The notes under the pieces are model-generated. The model was not told where the DNA came from. It saw nothing but the letters and a program-made list of their open reading frames with translations, and did not search any database. This document shows, piece by piece, positions 22,331 to 30,411 of a DNA stretch of 30,746 nucleotides. Source of the DNA: JBBRLA01 sp038231615 (GTDB lineage Bacteria > Myxococcota_A > Polyangia > Palsa-1104 > JAEUJZ01). The position numbers and the translations under genes were made by a program. Every line of letters starts with the position of its first letter. Position 1 is the stretch's first letter. The stretch spans positions 1 through 30,746 of the forward strand of contig JBBRLA010000012.1 of NCBI GenBank assembly GCA_038231615.1. Direction: 5' to 3'.

Positions 22331-25123
22331 TCAGTCTTCGCGGCGAAGTTCATCAGAGGTCGCGGAGGTAGGCAACACCGGGGCGCCGCTTTCATCAAGC
22401 AGAGTCAAGGCAATGGCCAGTGCCTTCTTCGCCCGGCTGACCAGCCCTTCGTCACTCTTGATGCGCTGGTAGGCGCGCAGGATCTGCTCCTGGAAGGCGG
22501 CATTCTCGTTCTCCAGCGCAGAGATGCGCTGGTTGCGCTCTTCCACTTCCTCATGCGCCCGGTCAATCTGTTCCGAAAGATCGCCATAGCGCTGCCGCAG
22601 CCCTGCCAGGGTGGCTTCGGTCTCCGCAAGCTGGGTGCGGGTGTGCGAAAGGTCGGTTTCCCGTTCCCCCAGGCGCTCGGCAACTGAATCCCGCTCGCTG
22701 GTGAGTACCTGGGTCAGCTCGTCCATCTCGCGGTGATGCTGCGCAGACAGCGCATCACGTTGCTGCTGCTGCTCATCCATATGCCGCCGGTGCTCGCCGC
22801 CGAGTTTCTCGACCGCCGCGGCATGCTCTTCTCTTTGGATCTCCCCTTCGGCTTCGTGTTGCCGCGTCCGTTCGGCCAGTTCCTGCAGCCGTCGCTTTTC
22901 CGCCTGGGCCAGGGCGCGCTCGGCGTTCTCCTGCTCCTGGCTCCGCCGCGTCTCGGCCGCCTCCAGTTCCTGCCGGTGCCGGGCGCCAAGCTCCGCCACT
23001 TGGGTCTCGCGGGCACGCACCTGATCGGCCAACTCCCGCTTTTGCTGGGCCTCCTTCTGCGCCAGCCGATCCGCGTGTTCGTGCCGTTCCGCGGCAAGTG
23101 CCTCGTCGTAGCGCCGCGCCTGATCGGCGGTGGCCGACTCATGCTGGGCGGTCAGGTCAGCCACGACGGCTCGTCGCTGCTCCTCCAACTCGGCGATCGC
23201 CGCCTCTTTCTGGGCGTCCAGATCCGCGATGGCGGCGGCGTGCCGTTCCACAAGCCCCAGCCGCTCGGCCTCGCGCTCTTCCCGCTCCCGCCGCAGCACG
23301 GCGGCGTGGGTCGCCTGGGCGCGGGCCTCGGCCTCCCCGTGTTCGTCCCGCATGGAACGCACCAGGGCCGCATGCTGGCCGACCAGCTTCGTTTGCTCAG
23401 CGCCGTGCTCCTCTCGCAGCACCTGCATCTGGCCGGCGTGCTCGCCGAGCAATCCCTGCACGTTCGCGGCATGCTCGCTGTTCAGAGCCTCCACCTGCCC
23501 GGCGTGGGTGGCAGCCAACTCCTGGGCATCCTTCTCGTGCTGTGCCCGGGCCAGGCCCAGGGCCTCCTCCGCCCGCATCAGATCGCTGGCGTAGCGCTTC
23601 TTCCACCCATCGATCTCTTCATCGGCCCGCCCCAGCTTCCGCTGGGCGTCGTCCAGGCGGACCTTCAGCCCCTTTTCCCGCTCGAGGCTTTTCTCCTTGT
23701 CGTGGCCCAGCGCCTCGAGCTTCTCTCGGGCGGCCACGTACTCGCGCTCGATCTCCAGGAGCCTCTCATCGAGGTCTCGCCGCATGCGCTCCAGCTCCCG
23801 CGCCTTGTCGCGGGAGTCGAGGATCTGCCGCTCCTTGCTGTCGAGGGCATCGCGAAGGTCGAGGACCTCCTTGTCTTTCTTGTTGATCACCTCGCGCAGG
23901 TTGAGGAAATCGCGCTCCCGGGAGAAGTTGGTGGCACCGGAGGCGGGCGGATGGCTCGGGCGGATGCGCAGTTCGTCCGCCTCGGCCTTGTAGCGGTCGC
24001 GCTCGTCGCGTAGCTGAACCAGATCCTGCGGGGAGTCCCCCTGAGACCCGTCGCGTTCGGGGGTCAGGCGATCTCGTTCGGCGATGGCCTGGCGGTGCTC
24101 CTGCTCCAGGCGGTCGCGCTCTTTCATTAGACGGTCGCGCTCGGCGGCCAGCCCGTCCCGTTGCGAGGCCAGATAGTCGCGCTCGTCGTGCCAGCGATCG
24201 GCATCGGCCTGCGCCTGCTCGGCCAGCCGCCGGGCCTGGTCCGTCTCCCCCTGCGCCTGGGCGACGGCGGACTCCAGCTCCTGCCGCTGCTCGGCCAGTT
24301 CCGCCTCGGCCCGCAACTGGGCACTGCGCCTCACGCCGGTGGTCACCACGTCCTCGAAACCGAGTTCGATCTCGTCCTCGAAGGACCGGCCGCCGGACGC
24401 GCTTACCCCGGGCAGTCCGGGCAACGAGCCGCGACGGGGCGGCTGGGTATCGTGGCGAACCGCGGGCTGCGCCCCCATCGGCGTCTTCGACCGGCGCGGC
24501 TCGGAGACCCCGATGGCGGCGAAGGCGGCGTCGGTCTCATCGGCGATCTGCTGATCGATATAAGGCGAGAGGTGATCCTCCGACAGGTGGGTTTGATCGA
24601 GGGTGAGCGGTACCGGTGGATCGGCCTGCGCCATCTGCCCCCGGGTTCCGACCAGCGTGGCCGGCTGGGCGACATCCAGGATCTCCTCCTCGATCAGGGA
24701 GGCGTCGTCGATGGGGATCTCTTCCAGCGCGCTCTCGTCCAGTTGCGGCGGGTCCAGGCCGATGAGGGCCGCCACTTTCTCAAGCAGCGTCTCGACGCCG
24801 AAGGGCTTGTGCAGGTACTCCTCGGCCCGGGTGCGCAGCTTCTTGTGGTCCTCGAAGTCCTTGTCCGTGGCCTCCTGCGAGGTCACGATCATCGGGACGC
24901 CCCGATACTGCGGTGCCTTCTTGATCTTGTTGCAGATCGCCCAGCCCAGCCGCTTCGGATCGATACAGAGGATGATGAGGGCCGGCTCGAGGTCTCGCCG
25001 CAGCGAAAGTTCGTTGCCGTCATGAATCAACTCGACCCGCAGGTGGTACGCTGCCAGCACGGCGCGAAGCCGCTCACTGAGCACCGGATCGTTTTCGATG
25101 AGGACCACCAGTCGCTCGGCCAT
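22331..25123 (-). CDS. FrzS/AglZ-like pseudo-receiver with long coiled coil
   Basis: A 930-residue cytoplasmic protein. ATG at 25123 has AGG 5-6 bases upstream; a GTG two codons earlier is the alternative. Residues 1-124 form a response-regulator-like receiver: IENDP, then LIILC, the strand where phospho-Asp is expected, here Cys53; IVTSQ; and LHKPF with Lys106. The segments AICNKIKK and EDHKKLRTRAEEYLHKP strongly recall FrzS and AglZ of Myxococcus, pole-localised motility proteins built from a receiver plus coiled coil. A Pro-rich linker (about 125-265) leads to a continuous coiled coil to about 890; residues 529-726 show a strict 11-residue period. A short tail ends in LRRED. It is monocistronic here. 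A scaffold or polarity role is inferred from the family. Confidence 0.85.
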   Translation of the reverse strand: MAERLVVLIENDPVLSERLRAVLAAYHLRVELIHDGNELSLRRDLEPALIILCIDPKRLGWAICNKIKKAPQYRGVPMIVTSQEATDKDFEDHKKLRTRAEEYLHKPFGVETLLEKVAALIGLDPPQLDESALEEIPIDDASLIEEEILDVAQPATLVGTRGQMAQADPPVPLTLDQTHLSEDHLSPYIDQQIADETDAAFAAIGVSEPRRSKTPMGAQPAVRHDTQPPRRGSLPGLPGVSASGGRSFEDEIELGFEDVVTTGVRRSAQLRAEAELAEQRQELESAVAQAQGETDQARRLAEQAQADADRWHDERDYLASQRDGLAAERDRLMKERDRLEQEHRQAIAERDRLTPERDGSQGDSPQDLVQLRDERDRYKAEADELRIRPSHPPASGATNFSRERDFLNLREVINKKDKEVLDLRDALDSKERQILDSRDKARELERMRRDLDERLLEIEREYVAAREKLEALGHDKEKSLEREKGLKVRLDDAQRKLGRADEEIDGWKKRYASDLMRAEEALGLARAQHEKDAQELAATHAGQVEALNSEHAANVQGLLGEHAGQMQVLREEHGAEQTKLVGQHAALVRSMRDEHGEAEARAQATHAAVLRREREEREAERLGLVERHAAAIADLDAQKEAAIAELEEQRRAVVADLTAQHESATADQARRYDEALAAERHEHADRLAQKEAQQKRELADQVRARETQVAELGARHRQELEAAETRRSQEQENAERALAQAEKRRLQELAERTRQHEAEGEIQREEHAAAVEKLGGEHRRHMDEQQQQRDALSAQHHREMDELTQVLTSERDSVAERLGERETDLSHTRTQLAETEATLAGLRQRYGDLSEQIDRAHEEVEERNQRISALENENAAFQEQILRAYQRIKSDEGLVSRAKKALAIALTLLDESGAPVLPTSATSDELRRED
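22946..23539 (-). repeat. Eighteen in-register 11-codon (hendecad) repeats in the coiled coil
   Basis: The coding DNA has a 33-base period: units such as HEKDAQELAAT, HAGQVEALNSE, HAANVQGLLGE, HAGQMQVLREE, HGAEQTKLVGQ and HAALVRSMRDE follow each other without a gap for 18 units (198 residues). His leads the first eight units and four later ones; Arg, Lys, Gln or Tyr leads the rest. Confidence 0.9.
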
Positions 25124-25337
25124 GTTCACCTGGACGCGCCTCGGCGCTGAGCTAGAGCCTGTGTCAGGCAGATTCTACAGGAGATCCGCCTGGATGATCA
25201 ACTGGGCCGCACATCCGGCCATACCCGACGATGCCGGTCCAGGATTGATCGATTCTCGCGTCGGCGATATGCTCGCCTGGTCCGAGTTGCCAGCAACGCT
25301 TGCATCCTCTCACCAAGCAGAGGAGACGAAGGATTCG

Positions 25338-26180
25338 ATGATGACACGAAAATCGCGACTTGATGGGCAATTCATCGCGTTCTGGTCCGCCCTGGCGGTG
25401 GCGGCAATCGGAGTCGGTTCCCCCTCTTTGGGCCGGGCCCACTTCATCCTGAAAGAGCCAGCCTCCTTTGCGGCACAAGATCAAATTCTCGGTCTGCCCC
25501 AGAAAAGCGCTCCTTGCGGTCAGGCGGACCCCATGAATCCCGTAGCGCCGACCGGTGCCGTGACCACCTTCCAGCAGGGCCAGACCCTCACCGTGACCAT
25601 CAAGGAGGTCATCCCGCACCCCGGCCACTACCGCATTCTCCTCGCGGCGAACCAGGCCGCCCTGCCCAAGGATCCCCTGGTCACCCCGGGCGATAGTCCG
25701 TGCGGCACCATCGAGATCGTCAAGAACCCGACGCTGCCGCTTCTGGCCGATGGCGTGTTCCTTCACACGACGCCATTCACCGATCCCCAATCTGTACAGA
25801 TCACGCTGCCCCCCAACATGACGTGCACCCATTGCACGCTGCAAGTCGTTGAGTTCATGTCTCAACACGGGCTCAACGATCCCGGCGGCTGTTTCTATCA
25901 CCACTGCGCCGACATCACCATCGTCCCCACCGCCAGCCCTGATGGTGGCGCCCGGCCCGACGCGTCCATGACGACGACACCGCCGCCCGCGGGGCAAGGG
26001 GGATGTGGGATCTTTGGTGGCCCAGCGCGAAGCTCGGCACCCGTCGGGGCCCTCCTTTTGCTCGGGACCTTGATGATGATAATGATCCGCCGTCGTCAGG
26101 CGCGGCGCCAGCCGGCCCTTTGCCGGGTCAGCCCGGGGATTACCCCCGGGCTTCCCACAGATCCGGACGGGCCCGATTAA
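25338..26180 (+). CDS. LPMO-like copper-site secreted protein (SCE4755-like) with MYXO-CTERM tail
   Basis: A 280-residue secreted protein. ATG at 25338 has AAGGA 6 bases upstream. The signal peptide appears to end at GRA-34, which leaves His35 as the mature N-terminus (HFILKEPASF). A mature N-terminal His plus a second His (His94 or His97 in PHPGHYRI) is the copper histidine brace of lytic polysaccharide monooxygenases; CTLQVVEFM and FYHHCADI further support a myxobacterial LPMO-like family I know as SCE4755. Whether it oxidises polysaccharide or only binds copper is open. The C-terminus has GGCGIFGG (Cys223), a membrane helix and RRRQARR, a MYXO-CTERM-type signal. Unusually, some 23 residues follow the Arg cluster; that tail is read from an apparent group II intron relic. 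A copper chaperone and exporter are about 10 kb away. Confidence 0.75.
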   Translation: MMTRKSRLDGQFIAFWSALAVAAIGVGSPSLGRAHFILKEPASFAAQDQILGLPQKSAPCGQADPMNPVAPTGAVTTFQQGQTLTVTIKEVIPHPGHYRILLAANQAALPKDPLVTPGDSPCGTIEIVKNPTLPLLADGVFLHTTPFTDPQSVQITLPPNMTCTHCTLQVVEFMSQHGLNDPGGCFYHHCADITIVPTASPDGGARPDASMTTTPPPAGQGGCGIFGGPARSSAPVGALLLLGTLMMIMIRRRQARRQPALCRVSPGITPGLPTDPDGPD

Positions 26181-26352
26181 GGCATCCGGTTCGTCAGGTC
26201 ACAGCTTCGCTGCGAGCCAATACAGAGGGCTCTCACCCCTCTCACCCTCTGCCTGGGGCGTTTACCTGGGCGGGACTCTCACCCGCTGGAGAAGCGCAGC
26301 ATGAAGTCGCCCCTTGGCCTTTCGGCTGAAGGTTCTCTTCTTCACGGCGCAC
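26127..26352 (-). mobile_element. Group II intron ghost (5' end, domain V/VI, no ORF)
   Basis: On the minus strand this stretch begins with GTGCG (26352-26348), the usual group II 5' end. It contains GGGTGAGAGTCCCGCC, typical of domain I (about 26284-26269), and a domain V-like hairpin at 26192-26160. In that hairpin the outer arms GAACCGGA and TCCGGATC pair at 7 of 8 positions, with a shorter upper stem and a CG bulge. A perfect 9-bp hairpin of domain VI position follows (26152-26144 with 26138-26130). At about 226 bp it lacks most of domains I-IV and any reverse transcriptase, so it is a deleted relic. The assignment is by pattern and memory; a covariance search would settle it. It supplies the stop codon of the LPMO-like gene. 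Confidence 0.5.
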
Positions 26353-26371
26353 CGTGCGGACAGAGTACTTT

Positions 26372-26983
26372 TTATTTCGGATGGATCATCCGCTCGATCT
26401 TCTCGTGGGCGTCGCCGCCCGCCCATCCCCTCTGCGCGGCCACGTCGAGCCAGCGGGCCAGGGTCGGACGGAATTGATCCAGCGTGGAGGTGGACTCGAC
26501 GTAGCGGGCTGCGGCGGCTCGCACCTGATCCTGGGGATCTTGGAGCATCTGTTGTAAGAGCAGGTACATGGCATCGCGGTTCTTGTCCGGAAAGTAGAGC
26601 ATCAGCAGGTACTCATACGCCTTCAGCCGAACCGGGGTCGCCGGGTGCAAAAGGTGGCTCCGTACGATCGGTGCCTCGGCGGCAGCCGGCGCGTGACCCA
26701 GGTAGGCCAGGTAACCGGTCGCCAGGCTGAGCGCACCTGCCGAAAACGCCGACGGGTTCGCGAGGAATTCAAGCATCCCCGCGCGGGTTGACGGTTGCTC
26801 CAGCTTGCGGACCACGTCGGGATGCTGCTCTGCAATCCGTCCGCGGGTCATGGCGTCGGTCGCCAGAATGTACTGCTTGACCTCGTCAGGGACCTCGTTC
26901 ATCGATGTTCTCCTCGGGCTGGAGGCCGCTGATGCGGTCAGCAGGGCGAGCGTGAGTGGGACAAGGATGTGGAGCAGACGCAT
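26372..26983 (-). CDS. Exported alpha-helical HEAT-like protein
   Basis: A 203-residue protein. ATG at 26983 opens on a signal peptide (LLHILVPLTLALLTASAAS), probably cleaved near residue 20; there is no lipobox. The rest is helical. Around residues 100-185 are repeated helix pairs resembling HEAT units (SHLLHPATPVRLKAYEYLLM, LQQMLQDPQDQVRAAAARYV, RPTLARWLDVAAQRG). It lies 13 bp after the OmpA/metallopeptidase gene with no clear ribosome site, so it is almost surely co-transcribed and perhaps translationally coupled. A role as a periplasmic binding partner or inhibitor of the upstream protein is an attractive inference, not shown. Confidence 0.75.
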   Translation of the reverse strand: MRLLHILVPLTLALLTASAASSPRRTSMNEVPDEVKQYILATDAMTRGRIAEQHPDVVRKLEQPSTRAGMLEFLANPSAFSAGALSLATGYLAYLGHAPAAAEAPIVRSHLLHPATPVRLKAYEYLLMLYFPDKNRDAMYLLLQQMLQDPQDQVRAAAARYVESTSTLDQFRPTLARWLDVAAQRGWAGGDAHEKIERMIHPK

Positions 26984-26996
26984 GTGCGGCCAGACC

Positions 26997-29381
26997 TCAG
27001 TAGGGCTGCGTGAAGCGAACCGCCCGAATGGCATCCACCTGCCGGGGAATGGTGAACGCCGGGCTGTAGTGGCTGTTGGTCGCCGCCGTGTTCCACAGAC
27101 GCTTCGAGTCCGAGATGTTGCCGTTCGCGATGAGGACGAAGCGCTGCATGAGATTTTTGCCATCGATGGGTCCCGGCGCACTCGCCGATGGTACCCCGAG
27201 ATCATAATGGCCGCCAGCGGTGTTGTTCAGGTCGGTGGTCATGTGCGTCGCCTCGTGTGCGGTCGCCAGGTCGTTTGTGCTGTTGACACCGATGAACGCG
27301 AAGCTCATGCCCGGCGAACCCGCCGCCAGCCAGGCGTCGGGCAGGGCCTCGCCGCCCGGTGGATTGACCGGATCGACGAATCGGTTGATGCATACCAGGT
27401 AGACGTGGTCGGCCTGGAAATCGGCCCGCCCGCGCACGACGTCGATGAGGGACTGCATCGAGGCCGAGGGTGCCAAAAGCCCGCTGCTGAACGAGGCGCC
27501 GGTGATGACCGGCGTGGTGTTGATCGGTCCGCTGCCGTTGCACGCCGCCGGCGAGTCGATTTCAAACTCATCGCACTCCGCGTATACACCCGCGACGGCG
27601 TAGATCGATTGGAGCAGGTCCACGATGCGCCCCCGCAGGGCCGCCCCCATGACCGGCCCGCCACCCACGCCGGTGCGGACATTGACCAGATGGAAATGGA
27701 TCCGGCGCCGCTCCTCTACCGAGCGCTGGAACACGGGCACCACCTGGGTCACGGGGGCGCCCCCCCAGGAAGGGGCGTAAGACAGGCTCACGCTGGAGTC
27801 CAGCGGGTGCGTGGAGCTGACGGTGATGCGCCGCAGCCGGTGGTTGCTCTGGCCCGGACTGCGCAAGCCGGATTGCGCATGGCCGACCAGTCCGCTGTCG
27901 GTTGCTTGCTTCTTGTCAATCTGGTTTGTGACCAGCATGACTGGATGGGAGACGAAGACCTCCGAACCGGCCGCCGTCTCCACCAGCGTGATGTCCTTTG
28001 AACCGGGCGCGTCGTCGGCGCTGCCATCGGCGAAGACGGTCTTCCATTCGAGGATCGCCTCACCCCCTTTGCGCAGGGGGTCGGTGACGCGGAAGGAGAA
28101 GCGGTGAGAGTCTGCCCCGACGAAGTTGTGGGCGTCGCTCGCCGCGTTCTTCAGGTTGCCGCGGGCATCGAAGGCCTTGTCCCACAGACCGACTCGAACA
28201 AAGTCGGTGACCGCTCCGGCGGAATCGAGCACCTCGACAGTGGCCCGGGGCCGCAGCCGGACCTCCAGGTCCGTGCCGGCCGTGGTCACGGCGGTCACGG
28301 CGTCTTTGGGTTCACAGTGCTCCCGTTCGACGTGCACCGTGTAGCTGCCTTTCGGGATGGCCCTGAACCGGGCAACGCCCGCCGCATCCGTGGTCCGTTC
28401 CTGTGTGACACCGCCGGAGATGCGGACCCGCGCTCGCGCCAGCAACGGGGCGGCCGGCGCGTCCGCGCGCACGGTGACGCGCAGCTCGTTGCTGGCGACG
28501 AACTCGAAGGTGTAAAACTTCTTGTTGTAGACGTCGCAATCCTTGGGCTTGCAGCCCCCCCCGGCGTGGCATTTGAGATGGGGCTCCTCGCCGGGCTCGA
28601 AGAAGATGACTTCGACGCGGCGGTTGGTGGCGCTCTTGAATCCCTTCTTGCCGACGCCATCGATGGGGTGGTGGGGCCCGCAGCCGACCTTCTCCGGGTC
28701 GGTGAAGTGCAGGCCGGCGCCCAGCGCCTTCAAGCCCGCTTCATCGATGTCCAGAAGCTGGGCCACGCGCTTCCGGTAGAGCGTGAAGAAGGCGCCCCAT
28801 GTGTGCTTGCCGACGATGCCGTCGACCTCGATGGTCTCGCCGAAGCCGCCGCCGCTGTAGGCCTTCTGGAAGGCCTTGACCGCCTCCTGGGTCTTCTTGT
28901 TGCTGCTGTTGTCCACGGCGCCCGGATCGCAGGGCCAGCCCAGCCAGGCAGCCGCCCAGGTCAGGATCTGCTGGTAGTCCTCGACCTTGTGCTTCTTCAT
29001 CGCGCCCTTGACCCAGTCGTCCCGCCTGCCCAGCAGCAGCAGCATCACCCCTTCAGCGCGCATCTGGGAGAGCTTGACGTTGTAGTCGTCCCCACCGCTG
29101 CTATCGGTGTGGCCGGCCAAAAGCAACCGGCGCTCGGGGTGGTCCATCGCATGGCGCAGGGCATCGGCCAGGGCCGCCATGCCGCTGACGCCCTCCTTGT
29201 TGCCGGCACCGACCTTGGCCTCAGGCATCATGACCGCGCTGTCGTGGTGGAAGTGGCAGTCCTCGACTTCCAGCCAGTGTGCCCGGTGCCGGCGCAGCCG
29301 GAACTCGTGGGTCGTGCCGGTCTGCTTGCCGAAGATCTTGTCGCCGTCCTTGCGCTCTAGGTATTCGACGTCGTCAGCCAT
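26997..29381 (-). CDS. OmpA/peptidoglycan-binding protein with C-terminal HExxH metallopeptidase-like domain
   Basis: A 794-residue protein without a signal peptide. ATG at 29381 has GGAGG about 10 bases upstream. The N-terminal part is an OmpA-like domain (LLLAGHTDSSGGDDYN at about 87-101, LSQMRAEGV, NRRVEVIFF at 253-261). It is split by an inserted peptidoglycan-binding-1 domain (about 135-205: TQEAVKAFQKAY, VDGIVGKHTWGAFF). Next come a Cys cluster (271-282) and one carboxypeptidase-regulatory-like beta module (about 297-390: RVRISGGVTQERTTDAAGV, GSYTVHVE). The C-terminal part holds HEATH (709-713), with His725 as a possible third zinc ligand, and TNDLATA before it, as in zinc peptidases. 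The lack of a Sec signal despite wall-binding domains suggests export by a contractile or other special system. The HEAT-like gene follows 13 bp later. Confidence 0.8.
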   Translation of the reverse strand: MADDVEYLERKDGDKIFGKQTGTTHEFRLRRHRAHWLEVEDCHFHHDSAVMMPEAKVGAGNKEGVSGMAALADALRHAMDHPERRLLLAGHTDSSGGDDYNVKLSQMRAEGVMLLLLGRRDDWVKGAMKKHKVEDYQQILTWAAAWLGWPCDPGAVDNSSNKKTQEAVKAFQKAYSGGGFGETIEVDGIVGKHTWGAFFTLYRKRVAQLLDIDEAGLKALGAGLHFTDPEKVGCGPHHPIDGVGKKGFKSATNRRVEVIFFEPGEEPHLKCHAGGGCKPKDCDVYNKKFYTFEFVASNELRVTVRADAPAAPLLARARVRISGGVTQERTTDAAGVARFRAIPKGSYTVHVEREHCEPKDAVTAVTTAGTDLEVRLRPRATVEVLDSAGAVTDFVRVGLWDKAFDARGNLKNAASDAHNFVGADSHRFSFRVTDPLRKGGEAILEWKTVFADGSADDAPGSKDITLVETAAGSEVFVSHPVMLVTNQIDKKQATDSGLVGHAQSGLRSPGQSNHRLRRITVSSTHPLDSSVSLSYAPSWGGAPVTQVVPVFQRSVEERRRIHFHLVNVRTGVGGGPVMGAALRGRIVDLLQSIYAVAGVYAECDEFEIDSPAACNGSGPINTTPVITGASFSSGLLAPSASMQSLIDVVRGRADFQADHVYLVCINRFVDPVNPPGGEALPDAWLAAGSPGMSFAFIGVNSTNDLATAHEATHMTTDLNNTAGGHYDLGVPSASAPGPIDGKNLMQRFVLIANGNISDSKRLWNTAATNSHYSPAFTIPRQVDAIRAVRFTQPY

Positions 29382-29593
29382 GCGTGCCGATCCTCCGCAC
29401 CCGGGGGTCTGAGCCAACCACTACAACCCTCACGGGATCAATGTATCATGGCCTGCCTCTGCTTTCCATGAGGTTGGCCCTATCGGCCCCAGGGCCTGTG
29501 CCAGGGCGCATCGGCGCCGACCATGAATGCGCGCGACTTCCTCGACGCCCTGGGCGCAGCGCTGGAGTGAAGACCGAACAAGCCCATGAGCCC

Positions 29594-29622
29594 TTGACTC
29601 GCGACGGTGCATGAGTCATACT
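29594..29622 (+). promoter_or_regulatory. Sigma-70-type promoter candidate
   Basis: TTGACT (29594-29599), a 17-base spacer and CATACT (29617-29622) give a good housekeeping promoter with a start near 29629. It is correctly placed for the interrupted gene at 29651, which would have a short leader of about 20 bases. Confidence 0.45.
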
Positions 29623-29650
29623 TCATCTTTACCTTACAATGAGGTAGCCA

Positions 29651-30403
29651 TTGTCTGCGATTGCGCTCGAAGACGGAACCTGGTGGCCGCAGCGTCAGCG
29701 GCATCGCCGATCGTATCAAACGGTCACCACCACCGAGGCGGATCGTGCCTGGCTGGAAGAGCAGATCGAGAGCATCGTCGCCCGCATGAAGCAGCGCTCT
29801 CTCGATCTGATGGAACTTTATGAGGTAGGGCATCAATGCCTGGGGTAGGAGAGAGTTCGACACTGGCTGAATGTGCAGTATTATACGGACAGTCTCGCGT
29901 GCTACCTGGCGGACGAGGGGCCCTGGTCGCGGCAGAAGATCGAGCGCGTCCTGCTGGTGGCGAGGGTCTTTTTGCGGGAGACGGTGGAGGCGTGCCACGC
30001 CAAGGGGGTGGGCCTGCGGGTGATGGCCCAGCTCGCTCCTCTGGATCGGCGGTTCCGGTCCATCTTGGTGGCGCTGGCGCGGGAGGGAGCCTCGTTGAAG
30101 GCGCTCCGGTTTCTAGAAGACGAGGCGCTGGCGTGCCTGGACAGCCAGCCGCGGGACCTGGCGCCGCAGCAGCTCACGGAAGTGCTGGAGCGAACGCTTC
30201 GTGAGGCGCTTTCTCAGTGGCCAGAGAGAGTACAAGCGGACCGAGAGGCGATGGACAGCCTGGAGGAGCGGGAGGCCGCGCTGCTGGAGCGTGAGCAGGC
30301 CGTGGCCGCGCAAGAGCGGGCCCTCGTTGAAGAGAGAGCGAAGCTGGAGATGGAGAGACGCCGGTGGCAGGGGATCATGAGCGAAGGTGCGGCGGCGCCA
30401 TGA
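29651..30403 (+). pseudogene. Gene of unknown function interrupted by one in-frame TAG
   Basis: TTG at 29651 has GAGGT 5 bases upstream and a promoter candidate. The frame runs 65 codons to a TAG at 29846-29848, then continues in the same frame to a stop at 30403. Together this is about 250 residues with consistent composition across the TAG (MELYEVGHQCLG, stop, ERVRHWLNVQYYTD). The second half alone could begin at GTG 29873, but no ribosome site precedes it. The first part (LYEVGHQCL) and the following WSRQKIERVLLVARVF loosely recall short helical regulatory proteins; I cannot name the family. The C-terminal 60 residues are a coiled coil (LEEREAALLEREQAVAA). Either a recent nonsense mutation or two coupled products; the former seems likelier. 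Confidence 0.55.
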
Positions 30404-30411
30404 GGATGCTC

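Noticed and set aside
22733..24013. 426-codon Leu-rich open frame opposite the coiled-coil protein
   Set aside because: Its apparent hydrophobicity is the mirror image of Glu/Gln/Lys/Arg codons in the coiled coil; there is no ribosome site.
28104..29360. 418-codon open frame opposite the OmpA/metallopeptidase gene
   Set aside because: No motif or ribosome site is present; the minus strand has recognisable OmpA and PGB domains.
29523..29570. 15-codon frame ATG to TGA (MNARDFLDALGAALE)
   Set aside because: It is too short to judge, has no ribosome site and no recognisable product; it may be a remnant of an older gene.
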